A stretch of 64,000 bases of DNA. Origin: Polluticoccus soli. Its GTDB lineage: Bacteria > Bacteroidota > Bacteroidia > Chitinophagales > Chitinophagaceae. Every line of letters starts with the position of its first letter. Position 1 is the first letter of the stretch. Shown piece after piece: positions 17,936-27,080 of the stretch. The stretch lies in NCBI RefSeq assembly GCF_029269745.1, contig NZ_JARJHT010000001.1, forward strand, positions 2,232,001 through 2,296,000. The letters run 5' to 3'. The position numbers and the translations under genes were made by a program. A model generated the notes under the pieces. It was given only the letters and a program-made list of their open reading frames with translations. It was not told the origin of the DNA and searched no databases.

Positions 17936-19684
17936 ATGCGTAAGCTCTTTTCTTATCTTAACCTTCTTGCGCTTTTGGTCTTTTCGTCACAGACCTTAAA
18001 AGCCCAAATGCCTTCTACAGCTGCAGGCTATGCATTCACAACGTACAATGCCGCATACAACCAATTGTCGGGAGGTACAACAATAGCTATTAGCTCTGAT
18101 GACAAAACAGTTTCTGGTATCCCGATCGGTTTTACGTTCCCTTTTACAACGGGCAACTACACGACGGTAAGCGTTAGCTCTAATGGCTGGTTATCTTTCA
18201 ACACCACAACCAGTTCGGGCCTGACCAACAGTGCTACCGATGCGAATACTTTTGGTCCAATGGTAGCGCCGTTGTGGGATGATCTCAGTGGTTCTCCCAG
18301 TGGTGTCGCTTCTTATCAAACAAGTGGTGCGGCGCCCAATCGTGTTTTTACTGTTGAATGGCGTAGCTGGCGCTGGAACTATGGTAGTGGCAACAACGTT
18401 ATCGCCTTCCAGGTAAGGCTATTTGAAACAGGCCGTATCGAGATCACTTACAACCAGGGACCGGATGCTCCCAATAGTCCTTCGGCTACTATCGGTATTG
18501 CCAAGTCTGGTTCAGACTATCAGACTTTGAATGCGCCTACTGCATCACCTACGTCCTCTTCTTCAACGTTTACAACAACCATAAGCACGAAACCGCCAAC
18601 CGGGCAGGTGTATATCTGGGACCGTCCATGCAATGCTCCCGGCAGCCTTTCTGCAGCGAATATTACCAACAGCGGTGCAAACATAAGCTGGGGTGCAATA
18701 CCAGCTTCGCTGGGTTATGAATACATAATATCGACATCGGCTACACCACCGGCTTATACTGCATCTGGCGCAAATACTACTACTAGTGCAAATGTCAACC
18801 TTAGTGGCCTTGCCAGTGGTACAACTTACTACATCTACGTACGTAACAAGTGCAGCACCAATTTTTCTGCCTGGACGGCTTTGTCATTCAGTACGCTTGG
18901 ATGCTTTAATCCCTCGATGTTGTTGATAAAGTATGTAAGCGATACATCGGCCAGTATGTTGTGGAGTCCTATGGTGTCTTCAGATTATTATCAATACGCA
19001 TTGACCTTCGACAAAACGTTTCCACCTGCGGGCATTGTTAATACTACCAACATCAATCAAACCTTTAATGGACTAACTCCTAATTCAAAATACTATTTCT
19101 TCCTGCGTTCACGGTGCTTTGGTACTGATAGCTCGGGATGGAGAGTGGATTCTTTCGTGACGCTGATCAATTGTTATCCGCCTGTTGTAAAGGTGAACGC
19201 CCTGGGTACTAATGAACCGTATGCTTACTGGGATCCTGTACCAACGGCGTTTGCATACGAGTACGCGGTCACCACAAGCCAAACACCGCCTGCTTTTGGT
19301 AGCCCGCTGTATACCACCTTTGTGGGTCTGACCTTGCCAGCCGACGGTAATAATTATTACCTGCATGTACGCACTCAGTGCAATACGATGTCCACGCGTT
19401 CAGGATGGTCTACGACCACGTTGCGCGAGGGCATCACGAATGTTCCGGTTGTGTCTGGTAAAGAGATCAAAGTTTATCCAAACCCTGTGAAGGACGTGCT
19501 GTTTGTAGACGGCCTGGATCATGGACAGTATAGGATCATGGACGTTGCCGGCCGCGAAATTACTTCAGGTAATATCGAGCAACGTAAGGCGACAATTTCT
19601 ACTGCTAGCCTGCCTGCCGGTGTATATATGCTGCAGGTTGAAGCTAATGGAGCACGTCACACGCAACGGTTCACAAAAGAGTAA
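17936..19684 (+). CDS. T9SS-secreted FN3 surface protein 4 (nidogen-like N-terminus)
   Basis: A 582-residue exported protein. After the signal peptide (to LKAQ) lies a module of about 200 residues with IGFTFPFTTGNY, SSNGWLSF, MVAPLWDDLSG, FTVEWRSWRW and FQVRLFETGRIEITYN, a pattern like nidogen-type extracellular domains. Three FN3-like repeats follow (about 234-495), then the T9SS tail (VYPNPVKD to FTKE). The same N-terminal module occurs on the opposite strand at 41657-43651, fused there to PKD rather than FN3 domains. The upstream region is rich in TTTAAT-like boxes, but their spacing is less regular than at paralogous promoters. Confidence 0.86.
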   Translation: MRKLFSYLNLLALLVFSSQTLKAQMPSTAAGYAFTTYNAAYNQLSGGTTIAISSDDKTVSGIPIGFTFPFTTGNYTTVSVSSNGWLSFNTTTSSGLTNSATDANTFGPMVAPLWDDLSGSPSGVASYQTSGAAPNRVFTVEWRSWRWNYGSGNNVIAFQVRLFETGRIEITYNQGPDAPNSPSATIGIAKSGSDYQTLNAPTASPTSSSSTFTTTISTKPPTGQVYIWDRPCNAPGSLSAANITNSGANISWGAIPASLGYEYIISTSATPPAYTASGANTTTSANVNLSGLASGTTYYIYVRNKCSTNFSAWTALSFSTLGCFNPSMLLIKYVSDTSASMLWSPMVSSDYYQYALTFDKTFPPAGIVNTTNINQTFNGLTPNSKYYFFLRSRCFGTDSSGWRVDSFVTLINCYPPVVKVNALGTNEPYAYWDPVPTAFAYEYAVTTSQTPPAFGSPLYTTFVGLTLPADGNNYYLHVRTQCNTMSTRSGWSTTTLREGITNVPVVSGKEIKVYPNPVKDVLFVDGLDHGQYRIMDVAGREITSGNIEQRKATISTASLPAGVYMLQVEANGARHTQRFTKE

Positions 19685-19700
19685 GATGACCTTAGCGAAT

Positions 19701-19734
19701 AGAAAGAGGCCGCATTTAGCGACCTCTTTTTTTA
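19701..19734 (+). terminator. Terminator of FN3 gene 4
   Basis: The stem AAAGAGG(C)CGC / GCG(A)CCTCTTT has one mismatch, a 5-nt loop and a following run of T. Confidence 0.8.
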
Positions 19735-19902
19735 TGGGTTAAAAATATGGGGTTATTGACAACTGCCGGTTTATAAATATTTCTGTTTTACCTGTTTTTA
19801 ATTCAAATCCAACCTTTCATTGCGTTTTTCCTGTCTTTTTTGAATACGTGCAGTAATTTTGTGAAAAACTAAGCAGGTATAAGACGCGTTTCGATAGTGT
19901 TT

Positions 19903-19980
19903 TTAAAGGTTGTTTTAATCAACCTTTAATGCCATTTTAATCGGTCCTTAATCGGTATTTCTGTCTATGTAAAATAGTTT
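19903..19980 (+). promoter_or_regulatory. Hairpin, four phased boxes and CTGT element before FN3 gene 5
   Basis: Boxes TTTAAT, TTTAAT, TTTAAT and CTTAAT begin at 19914, 19925, 19936 and 19947 (exact 11-bp period). CTGTCTATG begins at 19961, 14 nt after the last box and 73 nt before the ATG at 20034. A perfect 10-bp inverted repeat (TTAAAGGTTG, 19903-19912 with 19920-19929) places the first box in its loop and the second in its right arm. A true terminator already lies upstream, so this hairpin need not be one. Confidence 0.5.
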
Positions 19981-20033
19981 TAATGCGCGGTTTTTTACCC
20001 TACAACCTAGTTCTTTTTAAAATAGATAATTGT

Positions 20034-21662
20034 ATGAAACACATTTACGTTTTGATGGCGATCATTCTTGGCTGGGCAACTTCAGGATGGTCGCAAACTA
20101 TGATCCCTTTGCCCGTACACAGCTCTGTTTACTCTGGCTCGGTTCGTGGCTACTGGTTTGTAGCGCCTACCAATTTCACCATTGTCGGTCTTCGCGTATC
20201 TCCTGATGCTGGTTCAGGTGACCAGTACATTCATCTTATGAAGATCAATGACCCAACGCCTGTGGTGTACTCTGCCTCCTCAAGTAACTTTACTACGTTG
20301 GCTTATATTTCCGCAGCAACTAATGGCGTTATTCAGCCGGTCAATATCAATGTGACCAATGGTGATATCATCGGTGTTCTGGGCCACGTTGGTACAGGTA
20401 CTGCTAATTCTTACAGTGCTTCTGCAACGCCGTTTGCCGCAACCATCGGTGCGTTCAACATTAGCCTGAATCGCTTGTTGTATCAAGGCAGCCTCACCGG
20501 TGGCCCTGCACCCAACTATTCTACCGAAGGCAATGGTACGCCTATCAGTCGCGTAGAGATCTATTACCAGATAGGTCCTCCATGCCCGGTGCCAACGGCA
20601 TTGAATGCAAGCGCTATTACTTCAAAAACGGCTACTGTTAGCTGGACTGCTGTTGCAGGTTCGGTAGGTTACGAATACGCAGTAACAACATCGGCTACTC
20701 CTCCGATGACTGGTCTTACTACCACCACACTTACATCAGTAAACCTTACTGCACTTACTCCTTCAACTACTTATTACCTGCATGTGCGCAACAAATGCAC
20801 TGGCAACGGTATATCGCAGTGGGTGACCTATAGTTTTATGACGCTGCCACCATGCCAGCCGCCTATTGGTTTTAAAGTAAGCAACCTTTCACCTACATCG
20901 GGAACTATTAACTGGAATGTCTGGGCTTCAGCTTTAAGCTATGATTACCTGATCGATCTGTCGCGCAATGATCCAACGTCAACTACAGGTATTACGAATA
21001 CCTTGACCACAAGCGCTAATTCGGGTGTGCTTTTAGAAAACACCTGGTATTATGTACATATCCGCTCCAAATGTGCTGCAGGCGAAATATCTAACTGGTC
21101 GCTCGATTCGTTCCTGACGCCGATACCATGCCGCGCACCTATTGTTAAGATAGATCACATCAATACCGACGAAGCTGTAGCTTACTGGGATCCGGTACCT
21201 ACTGCGCTGAACTATGAATACGCAGTAACTACTTCGCCAACGCCACCTATCCTGGGTACTAAATATTTATACACTACACTGCACACTGCTGCGCTGAATG
21301 ACGGTAAGGATTATTATGTGCATGTACGCAGCCAGTGCAACAGCCTGGGTGTAGCAGGTACATCGGACTGGGGTACCGCATCATTTAAAACTTTCCCTGT
21401 GTCAGTTGGCACTGCCGGCAACAAAGATTTCAATGTTGCCTTGTCGCCAAACCCCGCACGCACGCAAGTGACTGTTACGGTAAATGGCAGCATGGGTAAC
21501 AATAGCCTGGAGATAACAGATATATCGGGTAAGGTATTGATAGAGATGAAAAATGTTTCTAACGCTGTTGTAGTTAACACAAGCAGCCTTGCGCCGGGTG
21601 TTTATCTTCTTAAATACAAAGACAGTATTCATTCGCAAGTATCGCAACTTGTAAAAGAATAG
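20034..21662 (+). CDS. T9SS-secreted FN3 surface protein 5
   Basis: A 542-residue exported protein. The frame is open 17 codons upstream, but the start at 20034 gives a proper signal peptide (MKHIYVLMAIILG to GWSQ). The N-terminal module (about 20-180) is a beta-sandwich-like segment of unknown family (RGYWFVAPTNFTIVGLRV, VNVTNGDIIGVLGHVG) not seen in the other members. Three FN3-like repeats (about 182-450) and a T9SS tail (LSPNPARTQ to LVKE) follow. The FN3 set resembles those of the next three genes (HIRSKCAAGEISNWSLDSF recurs). Confidence 0.85.
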   Translation: MKHIYVLMAIILGWATSGWSQTMIPLPVHSSVYSGSVRGYWFVAPTNFTIVGLRVSPDAGSGDQYIHLMKINDPTPVVYSASSSNFTTLAYISAATNGVIQPVNINVTNGDIIGVLGHVGTGTANSYSASATPFAATIGAFNISLNRLLYQGSLTGGPAPNYSTEGNGTPISRVEIYYQIGPPCPVPTALNASAITSKTATVSWTAVAGSVGYEYAVTTSATPPMTGLTTTTLTSVNLTALTPSTTYYLHVRNKCTGNGISQWVTYSFMTLPPCQPPIGFKVSNLSPTSGTINWNVWASALSYDYLIDLSRNDPTSTTGITNTLTTSANSGVLLENTWYYVHIRSKCAAGEISNWSLDSFLTPIPCRAPIVKIDHINTDEAVAYWDPVPTALNYEYAVTTSPTPPILGTKYLYTTLHTAALNDGKDYYVHVRSQCNSLGVAGTSDWGTASFKTFPVSVGTAGNKDFNVALSPNPARTQVTVTVNGSMGNNSLEITDISGKVLIEMKNVSNAVVVNTSSLAPGVYLLKYKDSIHSQVSQLVKE

Positions 21663-21684
21663 CCTACACAACAATTTTGGTTTG

Positions 21685-21766
21685 AATTAAAGGTTGCTTT
21701 TTAAGCAACCTTTAATTTTTATTTAACCGGCCCTTAATCGTCCCGACTGTCTATATAGAATAGCTT
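21685..21766 (+). promoter_or_regulatory. Hairpin/terminator, four phased boxes and CTGT element before FN3 gene 6
   Basis: Boxes TTTAAG, TTTAAT, TTTAAC and CTTAAT begin at 21700, 21711, 21722 and 21733 (exact 11-bp period). CTGTCTATA begins at 21747, 14 nt after the last box and 73 nt before the ATG at 21820. A perfect 13-bp stem (AATTAAAGGTTGC, 21685-21697 with 21705-21717) with the 7-nt loop TTTTTAA overlaps the first two boxes. It may also terminate transcription of the preceding gene. Confidence 0.5.
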
Positions 21767-21819
21767 TAAATACGCAGTGATAAATGCTGCGATCAAGCTC
21801 TTTCTAAAATAGTACAGTT

Positions 21820-23484
21820 ATGAAACACGTTTGCTCTATCTTGCTGATGCTTGCCTGTTGGATAACAGGAAGCGCACAAACAACGATCAACACGACCATT
21901 GGCAGTACCGGCTACAGCGGTAACACGTCAACGTCTACCAACAGCTTTGTAACGTTCGTTGTTGAAAACAATAGCGGCGGGCCGATCTTGCTCACGGATG
22001 TCGGCAGCCAGTCGAGTACCAGCTTCAATGGTGTAACTGCTACGCTGTGGTATAGTTCTACTTCACTAAGCGGCACAGTCGGCACGCTTGCAAATCCAAC
22101 ATGGACACAAGTATCGTCCGCCACAATCAGTGGTATCACTTCTACCGGTGTCAATCCTTTCATTACAGGTATGACCTTCCTTATTCCCAACGGAGCAGTT
22201 TACCGTTTTGCATTAAACGTAAATACCGTGTCAATTCAATATAGCAGCGGTACGCCGACACCCAACAATTTTACAGCGAATGGAGTGAGCTTATATACCG
22301 GCAACTACCAGATTAGCTCACAGAATGTTGGCTATGTTCTGACCATCACACCCAGGTACTTTACTGGTTTCATTACGTTTGCGCCAGCAGGTCCGCCATG
22401 TCCGTCGCCTGGCAGTCTTGCGGCAACCAATATCACATCAACTACTGCTGATCTTAGCTGGAGTGCTGTTTCAGGCTCTGTGGGTTATGAGTACATAGTA
22501 GATCAGAACGCAACGGTTACTTCTCCTTTTACGGTAACGGCTACTACACTTACCAGTTTCAATAAAACAGGCTTGCTACCGTCCACCAACTATTACCTGC
22601 ATGTGCGCAATAAATGTAGTGCCAACAATCCGTCGCCATGGGTAGACTATTCGTTCACTACACTACCGCCTTGTAAGCCACCTATCAAATTTCATGTAAC
22701 CAATCTTGCGCCAAACGCTACGACTATTAATTGGGACCCGTGGCTCTCGGCGCTTACATACGATTATATCGTCGACAAGTCGCGCAATGATCCTACGTCC
22801 TCTACCGGTTTAAAGAATATTGCAACAACGCTTGATAATATAGGTGGGCTTTCGGAGAATACCTGGTACTATGTGCATATCCGTTCCAAATGTGCAGCCG
22901 GCGAGATATCCAATTGGTCACTCGATTCGTTTTTGACACCGATACCTTGCAGGGCGCCGGTTATTAAGATCGATCATATCAATACAGACGAAGCAGTGGC
23001 GCACTGGGAGGGAATTCCTACGGCGCACGATTATGAATATGCGATCACGACTTCGCCAGCGCCTCCTGCACTAGGTACTAAATATGGATATACTGCCGTG
23101 CACACATCTGCTCTGTACGACGGCAAGGATTATTACATACATGTGCGCAGTCAATGCAATAGCCTCGGCATAGAAGGTCTTTCTGATTGGGGTACTGCAT
23201 CGTTCAAAACTTTTCCAGTGTCTGTAGGTAACACTACAACAGCAGATTTTGGTCTTACGTTACATCCCAACCCGGCGCAATCGCAGGTAACGTTGTCGCT
23301 TAGCGGCTCGCCAGGTGTCTCTGCAAAAGTTGAGATCACCGATTTGTCGGGCCGGGTAGCTAAAGAGCAGGCGGTTACTGCAACAAAGATGATCATCAAT
23401 ACTTCTGATCTGGCGCCGGGTGTGTACTTGGTAAAATATGCAGATGATACCCGCAACGCGGTGGCGAGAATGATAAAACGCTAA
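21820..23484 (+). CDS. T9SS-secreted FN3 surface protein 6
   Basis: A 554-residue exported protein: signal peptide (MKHVCSILLMLACW to SAQ), an N-terminal module (about 20-193) clearly homologous to that of the protein at 11759-13654 (TTINTTIGSTGYSG, SFVTFVVENNSGG, LWYSSTSLSG), three FN3-like repeats (about 195-465) and a T9SS tail (LHPNPAQSQ to MIKR). The FN3 part belongs with the neighbouring genes 5, 7 and 8 rather than with gene 1. The protein therefore looks like a recombinant of a gene-1-type head and a gene-5-type stalk. Confidence 0.86.
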   Translation: MKHVCSILLMLACWITGSAQTTINTTIGSTGYSGNTSTSTNSFVTFVVENNSGGPILLTDVGSQSSTSFNGVTATLWYSSTSLSGTVGTLANPTWTQVSSATISGITSTGVNPFITGMTFLIPNGAVYRFALNVNTVSIQYSSGTPTPNNFTANGVSLYTGNYQISSQNVGYVLTITPRYFTGFITFAPAGPPCPSPGSLAATNITSTTADLSWSAVSGSVGYEYIVDQNATVTSPFTVTATTLTSFNKTGLLPSTNYYLHVRNKCSANNPSPWVDYSFTTLPPCKPPIKFHVTNLAPNATTINWDPWLSALTYDYIVDKSRNDPTSSTGLKNIATTLDNIGGLSENTWYYVHIRSKCAAGEISNWSLDSFLTPIPCRAPVIKIDHINTDEAVAHWEGIPTAHDYEYAITTSPAPPALGTKYGYTAVHTSALYDGKDYYIHVRSQCNSLGIEGLSDWGTASFKTFPVSVGNTTTADFGLTLHPNPAQSQVTLSLSGSPGVSAKVEITDLSGRVAKEQAVTATKMIINTSDLAPGVYLVKYADDTRNAVARMIKR

Positions 23485-23517
23485 AACGCTAAAACAGAAC
23501 TCCTTCTTTATCAATTC

Positions 23518-23548
23518 ATTAAAGATCGCTTTTTAAGCGGTCTTTAAT
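23518..23548 (+). terminator. Hairpin/terminator after FN3 gene 6
   Basis: A 12-bp stem (ATTAAAGATCGC with complement, one G-U pair) has the 7-nt loop TTTTTAA and is followed by ATG and a T-run. It has the same loop and arm ends as the hairpin at 21685. Additional TTTAAT-like boxes follow to about 23605, with irregular spacing. Confidence 0.6.
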
Positions 23549-23657
23549 GTTTTTAATCCATTTTTAATGCAATCTGTACATTTTTAAATTAACTTTAAAT
23601 TAATCCTGGAAATAATATTGCGGGAGGCCTTTTAAGTTTTTAAAAACCAGAATCAAG

Positions 23658-25343
23658 ATGGAGAAAAAAATTCTACTCATTTGTTTCCACCTGCTCTTCC
23701 TATTAGCAGGTGTAGCCACCGCCCAACCGCCTCAATATTCAACCCCTCAAGGGTCTTCTAACAACATTTACCCTTTCGGGTCGACGACCAGTAATAACAA
23801 GGTGCAGTGGTTGTATCAGCCGAGCGACTTTACTATACAGCCGCCAACGGGTCAGATCACCAAAATATATTTTAAAACCTGGAGTGGGTCGTACTCGGCC
23901 ACGTATAGCAACTTTACTATCCGTATTGGTATGACCAGCCTTACGGGTCTGCCCACAACCAATGTTTTTGTAACTGGACTTGCTACTGCTTACCAGGTAA
24001 CATCGCATGTAGTGCCTACTACTGCAGCGTACACCTGGTTTAGCGTTACGCTGCAGAACCCGATTCCGTATACTACTGGTACCAATTTCATAGTAGAAAT
24101 TGAGCACAATGGTATGAGTGGAACGATCACTGCCAACTGCCAGGGAACTATGTCTACCACCCGTCGTATATGGGGTAACTATGGTGCAACAACAGGTACC
24201 GGTAATGCCACATCTTCTTTCGGCGACCTCGGTCTTGATATCCAGACAGGTCCTCCTTGTCCCGGCCCAGGTAGTCTGAATGCAACTAACATTACATCTA
24301 CCACTGCTCTGTTAAGCTGGGGTGCTGTATCTGGTTCAGTGGGCTATGATTATATCATCGATCAGAATGCTACCGTACCATATCCAAACACGCCTACCAC
24401 TGTTACAACTACCAGTGTAAATGCTACCGGTCTTACTCCATCAACAAACTACTACCTGCACGTACGCAATCTTTGCAGCCCAACTAATCCATCTCCATGG
24501 GTAGACTATGCTTTTACTACGCTGCCTCCGTGTAAACCGCCTGTAGGTTTTAAAATGACTAATCTTCTGCCCACATCCGGCACCATCAACTGGAATCCAT
24601 GGGCTTCAGCACTTGATTACGACTACCTGGTTGACCTGAGTCGAAACGATCCTACCAGCACCACTGGTCTTAAGAATATTACTACTACAGCCGATAACCT
24701 AAGTAACCTGCAGGAGAACACCTGGTATTATGTGCACATCAGGTCTAAATGTATTGGTGGCGAGATATCTAACTGGTTGCTGGATTCATTCCTGACACCT
24801 ATACCTTGTCGTGCGCCAAAGATCAAAATAAGCCACCTGAATACTGATCATGCTGTGGCATACTGGGATCCGGTGCCGACGGCTACAGAGTACGAATATG
24901 CGCTGACCAGTTCGCCAACGCCACCGGCATTAGGTACAAAATATCCTTATACCAGCATGCAGACCTCGTCGCTTGAGGATGGTAAAGACTATTACATTCA
25001 TGTACGCAGCCATTGCATCAGCGTAGGTGTTAGCGGTATCTCCGATTGGGAAACAGCATCGTTTAAAACCTGGCCTACAGATATAAATAACCTGACTGGC
25101 GAAAGGTTCTCTGTAACGGCGTTCCCTAACCCGGTAAAGAACGTATTGACCCTGCAGGTAGGCGGCAACAGGAGTGGCGATGCCTCACTGCTGGTGACTG
25201 ATGTAGCCGGCAAAATAGTACGCACTGTCAATGTCCTCGCCAACAAAACGGATATCGATATGACTGGTTTGCCTTCGGGAGTGTACATTTTGAGGTATAC
25301 CGATGCGGCACATGCAGAAACCTTAAGGATCAATAAGAACTAA
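23658..25343 (+). CDS. T9SS-secreted FN3 surface protein 7
   Basis: A 561-residue exported protein: signal peptide (MEKKILLICFHLLFLLAG to ATAQ), an N-terminal module of the gene-3 type (about 23-200; VQWLYQPSDF, GQITKIYFKTW, NFIVEIEHNG), three FN3-like repeats (about 202-470) and a T9SS tail (AFPNPVKNVLTL to INKN). A strong terminator follows. It is expected to be cell-surface-attached or released by the T9SS. Confidence 0.87.
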   Translation: MEKKILLICFHLLFLLAGVATAQPPQYSTPQGSSNNIYPFGSTTSNNKVQWLYQPSDFTIQPPTGQITKIYFKTWSGSYSATYSNFTIRIGMTSLTGLPTTNVFVTGLATAYQVTSHVVPTTAAYTWFSVTLQNPIPYTTGTNFIVEIEHNGMSGTITANCQGTMSTTRRIWGNYGATTGTGNATSSFGDLGLDIQTGPPCPGPGSLNATNITSTTALLSWGAVSGSVGYDYIIDQNATVPYPNTPTTVTTTSVNATGLTPSTNYYLHVRNLCSPTNPSPWVDYAFTTLPPCKPPVGFKMTNLLPTSGTINWNPWASALDYDYLVDLSRNDPTSTTGLKNITTTADNLSNLQENTWYYVHIRSKCIGGEISNWLLDSFLTPIPCRAPKIKISHLNTDHAVAYWDPVPTATEYEYALTSSPTPPALGTKYPYTSMQTSSLEDGKDYYIHVRSHCISVGVSGISDWETASFKTWPTDINNLTGERFSVTAFPNPVKNVLTLQVGGNRSGDASLLVTDVAGKIVRTVNVLANKTDIDMTGLPSGVYILRYTDAAHAETLRINKN

Positions 25344-25355
25344 TTCAAATTCAGG

Positions 25356-25398
25356 TAAAAGAAAACGCCAGCCCTCTCCGGGCTGGCGTTTTCTTTTT
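25356..25398 (+). terminator. Strong terminator of FN3 gene 7
   Basis: A perfect 14-bp stem (GAAAACGCCAGCCC, 25361-25374 with 25380-25393) has a 5-nt loop and is followed by T. Confidence 0.92.
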
Positions 25399-25456
25399 AA
25401 CTACGGTTTGAAAAAAATGCCTGTTTTTTTATCAGTGGATTATATTTTGTCAGTTT

Positions 25457-25510
25457 TTTAATTTATTTTTAATGTATTCGCATCAAGCGTTAACGCTGCT
25501 TATATATTCA
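25457..25510 (+). promoter_or_regulatory. Two phased boxes and a 12-bp palindrome before FN3 gene 8
   Basis: TTTAAT hexamers begin at 25457 and 25468 (11 bp apart). A perfect palindrome AGCGTTAACGCT lies at 25486-25497, followed by CTGCTTATAT from 25496. The palindrome is not found at the sibling promoters. Confidence 0.4.
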
Positions 25511-25532
25511 ATAAACACTAACAATACTCAAG

Positions 25533-27080
25533 ATGAAAAGAATTTTATTGTTCTCTTTTCTATTGGCGTGTTCGTTTGCAGGCATGTCGCAAACAAATAT
25601 CGCACTTACTGCCACCGCTGCGCATAACGGCGGCGGCGTTACTACGTACGGCCCTCAGAATTACAACGATGGTATCATCACAGCAGCGCCTGCTACCACG
25701 CCCTGGGGCTGGCTTAACACCGGCGGCTGGATAGAGTATACCTGGCCAACCGTACAAAGCGGTATTACCAAAGTGAAATTCTGGAAAGCCGACAGGCCCA
25801 TGGGATCTTGTACAATTCAATATTGGGATGGCACATCGTATATAACCGTACAAACTTATTCGACGCCGCTTACCAATTTTGTCGATTCTGTTGTATTCGC
25901 TGTGCCCATTACTACCACAAGGTTAAGGTTTGACCTGGTGAACGGCTCTTCGAACCCTAACCACAGGGAGATAGAGGTATTTGCAGGCCCGCCATGTCCT
26001 GGTCCAACCAATCTGTCTGTAACCAACATACTCAGTACATCTGCTACAGTAAGCTGGACCGGCGTATCAGGGTCATTTGGCTACGAATATTTTGTAGACC
26101 AGAATCCCTCACCTGTGTGGCCTTATACTACTACGCCTACAACAAATACCACGGCCAATGTGACCGGCTTACAAGCAGGAACGAATTATTATTTGCACGT
26201 GTTTAATAAGTGCAGCGCTATTAACTTTTCGCCCTGGCAAAATTTTTCGTTTACAACGCTGCCGCCATGCTTACCGCCTGTCGGTTTCAACACCACCAAT
26301 CTTACTCCTACAACGGGTACTATCAACTGGAATGTGTGGCCTTCAGCGATCACTTATGACTACCTCGTAGACCAGAACCGCAACGATCCGACCTCAACTA
26401 CCGGTCTTCAGAATATTGCTACTACGAGCGATAATATTGCAGGCTTACAGGAGAATAAATGGTACTATGTGCACATCCGTTCTAAATGTGCTGCAGGCGA
26501 AATGTCTAACTGGTCGCTTGATTCGTTCCTGACGCCGATTCCTTGCCGTCCGCCAACGCTCAATATTCAGAATATAGATGTAGACCACGCGGTTGCCTAT
26601 TGGGATGCTGTGCCTACAGCAACACAGTATGAGTACGCGCTGACCAGTTCTCCAACTCCGCCGGCATTGGGTACTAAATATCCATATACCAGCATCCAGG
26701 CGTCTTCGCTTAACGATGGCAAAGACTATTATATCCACGTTCGCAGCTATTGCACCAGCGTGGGTGTAGACGGTGTTTCAGATTGGGCTACTGCCAGCTT
26801 CAAAACATGGCCTGTAAATGTGAACAATTTGAATTCGGCTGCTGTAAACGTTCATGCTTTCCCTAACCCTGTAAAAGGTATTGTTACCATACAGGTGAAA
26901 GGCAACAGGTCGGGAACGGCTAGCATCCTGGTTACCGATATGGCCGGCAAAACAGTCCGTACTGCCAATGTAAGTTCAGAGAAAACTGATATTGACATGA
27001 GCACTCTTCCGGGTGGTATCTACCTGGTAAAATATACCGACCAGCAAAACTCAGAAGTTATACGGGTTACCAAGCAGTAA
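25533..27080 (+). CDS. T9SS-secreted F5/8C-like FN3 surface protein 8
   Basis: A 515-residue exported protein: signal peptide (MKRILLFSFLLACSF to MSQ), then a galactose-binding/F5/8-type-C-like jelly-roll (about 20-152; NYNDGIITA, WIEYTWPTVQSGITKVKFWKA, TTTRLRFDLVNG, REIEVFAG). Three FN3-like repeats (about 154-424) and a T9SS tail (AFPNPVKGIVTI to VTKQ) follow. The head suggests carbohydrate or ligand binding. The stalk is closest to genes 5-7. Confidence 0.87.
   Translation: MKRILLFSFLLACSFAGMSQTNIALTATAAHNGGGVTTYGPQNYNDGIITAAPATTPWGWLNTGGWIEYTWPTVQSGITKVKFWKADRPMGSCTIQYWDGTSYITVQTYSTPLTNFVDSVVFAVPITTTRLRFDLVNGSSNPNHREIEVFAGPPCPGPTNLSVTNILSTSATVSWTGVSGSFGYEYFVDQNPSPVWPYTTTPTTNTTANVTGLQAGTNYYLHVFNKCSAINFSPWQNFSFTTLPPCLPPVGFNTTNLTPTTGTINWNVWPSAITYDYLVDQNRNDPTSTTGLQNIATTSDNIAGLQENKWYYVHIRSKCAAGEMSNWSLDSFLTPIPCRPPTLNIQNIDVDHAVAYWDAVPTATQYEYALTSSPTPPALGTKYPYTSIQASSLNDGKDYYIHVRSYCTSVGVDGVSDWATASFKTWPVNVNNLNSAAVNVHAFPNPVKGIVTIQVKGNRSGTASILVTDMAGKTVRTANVSSEKTDIDMSTLPGGIYLVKYTDQQNSEVIRVTKQ

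Larger units (their letters stand above)
19685..20033 (+). other. 349-bp intergenic region: terminator, hairpin, phased boxes
   Basis: No gene is seen. It contains the terminator at 19701-19734, an AT-rich stretch, the 10-bp hairpin at 19903-19929, the phased box array at 19914-19952 and a CTGT element at 19961. Confidence 0.6.
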
